Made by a program: the position numbers and the translations under genes
Shown here: positions 14,147-18,780 of the stretch, in pieces
Position numbering within the stretch: the first letter of the stretch is position 1
Layout: each line of letters opens with the position of its first letter
Assembly: GCA_003567615.1 (NCBI GenBank)
Contig: PWZC01000271.1
Location: forward strand, 1 to 18,780
Length of the DNA stretch: 18,780 nt
Source: Gemmatimonadota bacterium
GTDB taxonomy: Bacteria > Gemmatimonadota > Gemmatimonadetes > Longimicrobiales > Gaopeijiaceae
Reading direction: 5' to 3'
The notes under the pieces: generated by a model
Seen by the model: the letters and a program-made list of their open reading frames with translations, nothing else
What the model was told of the DNA's origin: nothing
Databases searched by the model: none

Positions 14147-15805
14147 ATGGAGGCCTCACCGAGGGTAGCGGAGTCCCGTCGGCGCCGGACAGCAGGTGGG
14201 ATCGACCTGCTCCGAGTGCCGGCACTCGGTCGCGTCCTCCGATGGCGACACACCCGGACGGTTCTCCAGACCCTCTTCCTGGCGCTGGCCGTCCTCATCA
14301 TCCTGGACGGCATCTTCGGTCCCCAACTGGCACCCCGGAACCTTGCTGGAACGGTACCGTGGGTGCACTGGCGGGGCTTCGTCGTCCTGGCCCTGCTGGT
14401 GGCCGGGAACCTCTTCTGCATGGCCTGCCCCTTCATGCTCCCCCGGCGGTTGGCCAAGCGCTTCGGGCCCGCCCGGTACCCCTGGCCTCGGGCGCTCCGC
14501 TCCAAATGGCTGGCCGTGGCGCTCCTCCTGGTCTTCTTCTGGGCGTATGAGGCCTTCAGCCTGTGGGCCAGTCCGTGGCTGACGGCGTGGGTGGCCGTGA
14601 CCTACTTCGTCCTGGCCTTCGTGGTGGACGCCTTCTTCAAGGGCGCCTCCTTCTGCAAGCACGTCTGCCCCATCGGTCAGTTCCACTTCGTGAACTCCAT
14701 GGTCTCACCCACCGAGGTGCGGGTGCGGGACCCGGAGGTGTGTGGGAGCTGCGAGACCAAGGACTGCATCCGGGGTCGGTACGATCCGACCGTGGTGGCT
14801 GCCGGCAGTCCACAGTCCGCCGGGCTCACTCCCAACCCCATCCGGCTGGACGCCGCATCGGGAACGGCCCAACTCCACCTCCCGCAGATGAATGGACCGG
14901 GCACCACGGCTGCATCGGAGTTCGCCGCCGGCGCTTTTCGCCCCGCCGAAGCCGCCTCGGGACGGGCGCTGGGCCGCCACGGCCTCATCCAGGGCGGTTG
15001 CGAACTGGCGCTCTATCAACCTCGGAAGGAAGGGAACGGAGACTGCACCTTCTGCCTCGAATGCATCCACGCCTGTCCCCACGACAATGTGGGCATCGTG
15101 ATCCGCCCTCCCCTTCAGGAGCTGACCCGCGATCCGGTCCGCTCAGGGGTGGGGCGCCTGTCCCGACGCCCGGACTGGGCGGCGCTGGCCCTTCTGCTCT
15201 GCTTCGGAGCCTTCGTCAACGCCTTCGGGATGGTGGAGCCCATGTTTGCCCTCCAGGCCCGGGCGGCAGAGGTGCTGGGAATCACCTCCCGGGCTCTCCT
15301 TCTGGCGTTGTTCCTGGGCGTTCTCTACGTGGCCGTCCCGGGTCTGGTCACGGTGAGCGTCGCCTGGGCATCCCGCCGCTGGGGCGGGGGGAAGGATCCT
15401 CTGCGGCAACGGATCTCGACCTATGCGTGGTGCCTGGTCCCGCTGGGCCTGGGGATGTGGACGGCCCACTACCTCCACCACCTCCTCATCGGGGGGTGGA
15501 CGCTGGTCCCCGTGGTCCAGGAATACCTTCGTGACCTGGGGCTGCCCGCGGGAGAGCCGCGCTGGGGCGCCGGAGCCATGGTACCTGAAAGCTGGCTCCT
15601 CCCCATGGAGGTGGTCTTCCTGCAAGGGGGGCTCCTGCTCACATTGGTGGCTGGATTCCGGATCGCCAGACGGGAAGAGGGAGACCTGCGCCGCGCCCGG
15701 CGGGCCTTCCTTCCATGGGCGGCGCTGGCCACCCTCCTCTGCCTGGCAGGGATCTGGCTCCTGCTCCAGCCCATGGAGATGCGGGGCACCTTTCAGGCCG
15801 TCTGA
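14147..15805 (+). CDS. Polytopic membrane iron-sulfur protein (NapH/NosR/CcoG-like)
   Basis: This 552-residue protein starts 2 bp after the preceding gene. Four membrane helices lie at about 39-58, 76-98, 121-140 and 146-164. Cysteine motifs are CMACP (91-95), CKHVCP (170-175), C199-x2-C202-x4-C207, and a classical ferredoxin motif C300-x2-C303-x2-C306-x3-C310-P. A soluble loop (about 175-340) carries the last two. Five more helices follow to the C-terminus. The helix near 427-449 contains His441, His444 and His445, which could bind haem or a metal. The N-terminal half resembles membrane polyferredoxins that move electrons across the membrane (NapH, NosR) or reduce Cu(II) (CcoG). The exact family is not recognised. 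Beside sco and YtkA-like genes, a cupric-reductase or electron-supply role is a reasonable inference. Confidence 0.85.
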   Translation: MEASPRVAESRRRRTAGGIDLLRVPALGRVLRWRHTRTVLQTLFLALAVLIILDGIFGPQLAPRNLAGTVPWVHWRGFVVLALLVAGNLFCMACPFMLPRRLAKRFGPARYPWPRALRSKWLAVALLLVFFWAYEAFSLWASPWLTAWVAVTYFVLAFVVDAFFKGASFCKHVCPIGQFHFVNSMVSPTEVRVRDPEVCGSCETKDCIRGRYDPTVVAAGSPQSAGLTPNPIRLDAASGTAQLHLPQMNGPGTTAASEFAAGAFRPAEAASGRALGRHGLIQGGCELALYQPRKEGNGDCTFCLECIHACPHDNVGIVIRPPLQELTRDPVRSGVGRLSRRPDWAALALLLCFGAFVNAFGMVEPMFALQARAAEVLGITSRALLLALFLGVLYVAVPGLVTVSVAWASRRWGGGKDPLRQRISTYAWCLVPLGLGMWTAHYLHHLLIGGWTLVPVVQEYLRDLGLPAGEPRWGAGAMVPESWLLPMEVVFLQGGLLLTLVAGFRIARREEGDLRRARRAFLPWAALATLLCLAGIWLLLQPMEMRGTFQAV

Positions 15806-15849
15806 CATCCCGTGTCCACCCCATTGGCCCCCAACCCTCCCGGCTGATC

Positions 15850-16443
15850 GTGCACCAGACCCTCCGTCCCACAGCGTCCCTCATCCGCGCAGCAGCGGCA
15901 ATGGGGACCGCAGTCATCCTGCTCCTGATCCCCGGTGTGATCCTGGCGAATGGAGGAACCCTGCGGGTGGCCAACGCCGTCATGGGAGACTATCGGGTGT
16001 CGGTCTTCACCGATCCGACCCCGGTCCGACCAGACTCCCTGGACGTCAGCGTGCTTATCCTGCAGCAGGGGGTGGAGGGTGTTCCGGACGGGATCCACGT
16101 CCTGGTCCGAACCGAGTTGCTGGAGCTCCGCTCGCCGGACGAGGTTCCCGGCGGCGTCCGGGTGGGGATGGGTGACACCCTTCGGGCCACGCGGGAACAG
16201 GCTGACGATCCCCGCTACTACGCCACCAAGTTCGGACTGGGCGCCGAGGGTCTGTGGGAGATCTCGATCCAGGTCCGAGGCCAAGCCGGCGAGGGTGAGG
16301 CTTCCTTCCAGGTCACGGCTCGTGACCGTGGACTCCTGGGCCACCCGCTCACCATCATCTTCCTGGCTCTGCTCCCCCTGGTCGGGGCCGGATGGTGGCT
16401 CACCCGGGATGATGGTGACGGCGAGATCAAGGCTTCCCGTTGA
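15850..16443 (+). CDS. Membrane-anchored beta-sandwich protein, possibly YtkA/FixH-like
   Basis: There is no upstream ATG before the signal segment. A GTG at 15850 gives 197 residues with a signal peptide ('SLIRAAAAMGTAVILLLIPGVILANGG'-like region, residues 10-36). ATG 15901 is a shorter alternative. No ribosome site is clear for either, so the start is uncertain. After the signal comes an extracytoplasmic domain of about 120 residues predicted as beta strands: 'GDYRVSVFTDPTPVRPDSLDV', then 'YYATKFGLGAEGLWEISIQV', then 'GEASFQVTARD'. A C-terminal membrane helix (166-184) and a short charged cytoplasmic tail follow. The pattern resembles YtkA-like or CopC-like domains but lacks the Met/His cluster of the upstream lipoprotein. 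It is the last gene of the module and its end overlaps the convergent regulator gene by 17 bp. Confidence 0.7.
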   Translation: MHQTLRPTASLIRAAAAMGTAVILLLIPGVILANGGTLRVANAVMGDYRVSVFTDPTPVRPDSLDVSVLILQQGVEGVPDGIHVLVRTELLELRSPDEVPGGVRVGMGDTLRATREQADDPRYYATKFGLGAEGLWEISIQVRGQAGEGEASFQVTARDRGLLGHPLTIIFLALLPLVGAGWWLTRDDGDGEIKASR

Positions 16444-16804
16444 GACGCTTCTCCAGAACGTCGCGCACCCGTCGGGCGTCCTCGGGACCGAACCCGGGAA
16501 GGTCCACAACCCGATCGACCAGCGCGGCGGGAGACCCGGAAAAGAGCTTCCGGACCAGATGGTCGAGATGGCTGCGCTGGGCCGTGGAGCGGTCCACGGC
16601 GGGAAAGTACCGATACGCGCGACCCTCGGAGGTGTGTTCGACGAAGCCCTTGTCCTCCAGGGTCCGGAGTACGGTGAGCACGGTGGTGTACGCCAGTTCG
16701 TCGTCCAGTTGCTCCTGGACCTCTCCCACCGTGCCGGAGCTCCGTTCCCAGAGGACGTGCATGACGTCGAGTTCCCTGTCGGTGAAGATTGCGTCGCGCT
16801 TCAT
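16427..16804 (-). CDS. BlaI/MecI/CopY-family transcriptional repressor
   Basis: This is a 125-residue winged-helix repressor. Residues 8-75 carry the BlaI fold: 'FTDRELDVMHVLWERSSGTV', recognition helix 'AYTTVLTVLRTLEDKGFV', and wing 'RAYRYFPAV'. The C-terminal half is a helical dimerisation region. BlaI and MecI control beta-lactam resistance together with the sensor protease BlaR1/MecR1; the related CopY controls copper efflux. No M56-type BlaR1 gene lies beside it in the window, and CopY's C-terminal CxCxnCxC metal motif is absent (there is no cysteine). The ATG has a GGGAAGG ribosome site. It converges on the sco module, so its targets are unclear from position. It might act on its own promoter (see the inverted repeat at 16829). 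Confidence 0.88.
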   Translation of the reverse strand: MKRDAIFTDRELDVMHVLWERSSGTVGEVQEQLDDELAYTTVLTVLRTLEDKGFVEHTSEGRAYRYFPAVDRSTAQRSHLDHLVRKLFSGSPAALVDRVVDLPGFGPEDARRVRDVLEKRLNGKP

Positions 16805-16828
16805 CTGCCTTCCCTCGTCTCGGATCCC

Positions 16829-16841
16829 GTAGGTGCCCTAC
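16829..16841. promoter_or_regulatory. Short inverted repeat, candidate autoregulatory operator
   Basis: GTAGGTGCCCTAC has perfect 5-bp arms (GTAGG/CCTAC) around 3 nt. It sits 24 bp upstream of the BlaI-type start codon. BlaI-family sites are short palindromes with GTA/TAC cores, and these repressors commonly repress themselves. A 13-bp palindrome could also occur by chance. Confidence 0.3.
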
Positions 16842-17004
16842 CCGCCACCCGCCTTGTCGTCCAGCCCCCGACGCCCCGTCCCTTCGGTGAAGCCACGCCA
16901 CCCCTCCACGGCAGAGCGCGCACTCGCCATCAAAGATGAGCGTAAAACGATTGGGCTCCTAAGCATGGAAGGCCCCGGGGGGGGGTCGGCGGGAGGCAGA
17001 CTGC

Positions 17005-17036
17005 GGGTAACGTGTTGCGGCCACGAAAGCTTACCC
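17005..17036. repeat. Imperfect hairpin after purT
   Basis: GGGTAACGTG (17005-17014) pairs with CACG (17022-17025) and TTACCC (17031-17036), leaving a 5-nt bulge. It lies about 37 nt beyond the purT stop and could end purT transcription, but no T-run follows on either strand. The rest of the 16805-17073 spacer shows nothing else I can name except the short repeat near 16829. Confidence 0.25.
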
Positions 17037-17073
17037 CTGCCGGTCCCGCTGGGTCCGCAGGGCGTGTCCGGAG

Positions 17074-18264
17074 TCAGCCGAGCCGCACGTCGACCCGCCC
17101 TGCCGCCTCCAACGCCCGGGCCCTGGCTTCTTCCACGCTGCTGCCATTTGCCAGGGCTACCCCCATGCGGCGCATCGGGTATCCGGTGGGTTTGCCGAAA
17201 AGGCGAACCTGCGCCGTCTCCACCTGGAAGGCCCGCTCAACCCCCTCGTATCTTGAAACGTCTCCGTCGCTACGGGCCAGGATCACCGCCGAGGCGGCCG
17301 GCGTCCGGTAGCGGAGGGGGGGGATGGGGAGCCCCAGGAGGGCCCGCAGGTGGAGCTCGAACTGGCTGAGGTCCTGGGAACACAGGGTGACGAGGCCGGT
17401 GTCGTGGGGACGAGCGGAAAGCTCGGAGAAGATGACCTCCGTTCCGGTGAGGTAGAATTCGAATCCGAAGACCCCGGGACCGGGGAGGCGACCCAGGATC
17501 CGGCGGGACATGGCCGTAGCCGCTTCCAGCTCTGCGGCATCCATGGCGGCCGGCATCCAGGATTCCCGGTAGGCCCCGAACTCCTGACGGTGCCCAATGG
17601 GCTGGAGGAAGGTGATCTTTCCGTCCCGCTCCCGGACGGCGAGGAGGGTGACCTCTCCCCGGAAATCGATGAACTCCTCCACGAGCACCCGCGGCGTCAC
17701 GCCGGGTCGTGTCTCCTCCGCCGCAAAGACCCAGGCCTGCTCGAGACGGGCCGGCCCGGTCACCATGGACTGCCCACGGCCGGAAGAGGTCCACAGCGAC
17801 TTCACCATGCAGGGGTACCCCACGGTCTCGTCACAGAGTACCCGCAGCTCCTCCGCCGACTCGGCCACGGCGAAGGCCGGCGTTCGAATCCCCATCTCCT
17901 CGGCCACCACCCGCCGGATCGCCTCGCGATTGAGGGTCAGCGTGGTCGCTTCCGCCGAGGGGGCCACGGGGATCCCCTCCGACTCCAGCTCCTCCAGGGT
18001 CTCGGTCCGGATCGCCTCCATCTCCGGGATGATGTAGCTCGGCCGGAACCGCTCCACCACCCGCCGAAGAGCGGCTCCATCCAGGAGGGAGAGGACCTCC
18101 GACTCGTGGGCCACCTGCATGGCGGGGGCGCGTTCGTACCGGTCCACCGCTACGACCCGGATTCCCAGGTTGTGGGAGGCGATGGCCAGTTCCCGGCCCA
18201 GTTCGCCGGCACCCAGAAGGAGGATGGTGGTCGGGAGGCTCGGTTCGGGTAGATGGGTATCCAT
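17074..18264 (-). CDS. purT: Formate-dependent phosphoribosylglycinamide formyltransferase
   Basis: PurT makes formyl-GAR from GAR, formate and ATP, the folate-independent alternative to PurN in purine synthesis. The ATG at 18264 gives 396 residues, close to E. coli PurT (392). An in-frame ATG at 18462 would add 66 unlike residues and overlap murB, so it is rejected. No clear ribosome site precedes the ATG. It is an ATP-grasp protein: 'LLLGAGELGRELAIA' (15-29), 'VAVDRYERAPAMQVAH' (38-53), 'EMEAIRTE' (81-88), 'TSSGRGQSMV' (159-168), 'PIGHRQEFGAYRESW' (222-236), and 'FSELSARPHDTGLVTL' (279-294), which is diagnostic. The ATP loop reads MVKSLWTSSGRGQ where most homologues have VVKPVMSSSGKGQ, a mild deviation. 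Confidence 0.95.
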   Translation of the reverse strand: MDTHLPEPSLPTTILLLGAGELGRELAIASHNLGIRVVAVDRYERAPAMQVAHESEVLSLLDGAALRRVVERFRPSYIIPEMEAIRTETLEELESEGIPVAPSAEATTLTLNREAIRRVVAEEMGIRTPAFAVAESAEELRVLCDETVGYPCMVKSLWTSSGRGQSMVTGPARLEQAWVFAAEETRPGVTPRVLVEEFIDFRGEVTLLAVRERDGKITFLQPIGHRQEFGAYRESWMPAAMDAAELEAATAMSRRILGRLPGPGVFGFEFYLTGTEVIFSELSARPHDTGLVTLCSQDLSQFELHLRALLGLPIPPLRYRTPAASAVILARSDGDVSRYEGVERAFQVETAQVRLFGKPTGYPMRRMGVALANGSSVEEARARALEAAGRVDVRLG

Positions 18265-18428
18265 GGCGGCAGCCGTTGAAGCGAGTGTTTGGACCTGGCC
18301 CCACGTTAGGTTGACCGGGCCCGGTCCGCTACCATCACCCACCACCTTGCTCCCCCCTCCGGCCGCCCTACCTTCCGGGGGAATGGGCCCTGGCCCCTCG
18401 GCTCCCGCTCGCCCGCTCCACTTCTGCC

Positions 18429-18780
18429 ATGTCCATGGACCTCCGACCCGACCTTCCCGCACTCCGCCGCGAACTGGATCCCCTTCCGGTTGAAGTGCAC
18501 GTCCCCCTGGCTCCCCTCACCACCTTCCGGATCGGGGGCACGGCAGACGCTCTCGTGCGTCCCCGAACTCCGGACGAGCTGGTCCACGCGCTGTCGGTGG
18601 CCCGGCGTCTCGGCCTTCCCCATATCCTCCTGGGCCGGGGGGCCAACATCCTGGTGGGAGACGGGGGATTCCGCGGCCTCGTGATCCGGTGCGAGGTGAA
18701 GGGGACGGAGTTCCTGGAAGACGGGGAGCGGGTCCGAACCGGGGCCGGCGTGGAGGTTTTCCCCGACCTCATCGTGGACA
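18429..18780 (+). CDS. murB: UDP-N-acetylmuramate dehydrogenase, N-terminal part
   Basis: MurB reduces UDP-GlcNAc-enolpyruvate to UDP-MurNAc with NADPH and FAD, the second committed step of peptidoglycan synthesis. The gene runs off the right edge after 117 codons. The FAD-binding start is clear: 'PLTTFRIGGTADALVRPRTP' (residues 28-47), then 'LLGRGANILVGDGGFRGLVI' (67-86), and the beginning of the next strand with 'RTGAGV'. An ATG two codons after the first is an alternative start; neither has an obvious ribosome site. It diverges from purT across 164 bp. The usual neighbours murC and ftsQ probably lie to the right, outside the window. Confidence 0.93.
   Translation, partial: MSMDLRPDLPALRRELDPLPVEVHVPLAPLTTFRIGGTADALVRPRTPDELVHALSVARRLGLPHILLGRGANILVGDGGFRGLVIRCEVKGTEFLEDGERVRTGAGVEVFPDLIVD

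Noticed and set aside
12931..16443. Nitrous oxide reductase (nos) accessory cluster
   Set aside because: Sco and NapH/NosR-like proteins occur in such clusters, but no nosZ, nosD, nosF, nosY or nosL is present in the window.
17005..17036. Hairpin after purT as a definite intrinsic terminator
   Set aside because: The stem is interrupted by a bulge and no T-run follows on either strand, so it is listed only as a low-confidence repeat.
18265..18462. Longer purT start at 18462
   Set aside because: The added residues do not resemble PurT, the extension would overlap murB, and the shorter start matches the family length.

Overview
The window is GC-rich bacterial chromosome with tightly packed genes, many of them joined by ATGA or GTGA stop/start overlaps. 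Gene content and order (secD-secF-tatD-mutL-miaA-bshA-nadC-birA, a bacillithiol gene, and no plasmid, phage or IS genes) point to a free-living, lipoprotein-rich, respiring bacterium. My best guess is Gemmatimonadota or a neighbouring phylum, but this rests on gene order and composition only. No tRNA, rRNA, CRISPR array or mobile element was found.

Left half (1-8505, all minus strand): one long run, probably largely co-transcribed. It holds the SecD and SecF export motor subunits, TatD nuclease, MutL, tRNA dimethylallyltransferase MiaA, the bacillithiol glycosyltransferase BshA, quinolinate phosphoribosyltransferase NadC, and the first 30 codons of biotin ligase BirA, cut by the window edge. 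A -35/-10 pair at 8605-8636 is a candidate promoter for this run.

Middle (8745-12761, minus strand): a four-gene metal-uptake operon of the TroABCD/MntABC class (substrate-binding lipoprotein, ATPase, two permeases), joined by 4-bp overlaps. The ATPase and binding protein look like manganese/iron rather than zinc importers. The last permease carries a C-terminal winged-helix domain resembling the DNA-binding half of DtxR/MntR regulators, an arrangement that recalls chlamydial YtgC-YtgR. Upstream, two 16-bp DtxR-type palindromes (12787-12802 and 12809-12824) lie 22 bp centre to centre.

Right of the divergent promoter (12931-16443, plus strand): a four-gene envelope module. It contains a Sco-type copper chaperone with a His-rich insertion, a small YtkA-like lipoprotein with a Met/His motif, a polytopic iron-sulfur protein of the NapH/NosR/CcoG type, and a second membrane-anchored beta-rich protein. 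I infer a role in copper handling or reduction for a respiratory enzyme. A plausible plus-strand promoter overlaps one DtxR-type box, so metal uptake and this module may share one metal-responsive switch. This is the most interesting part of the window. A BlaI/CopY-type repressor gene (16427-16804, minus strand) converges on the module without a BlaR1 sensor.

Right end: purT (17074-18264, minus strand) and the 5' part of murB (18429 onward, plus strand) diverge from a 164-bp spacer.
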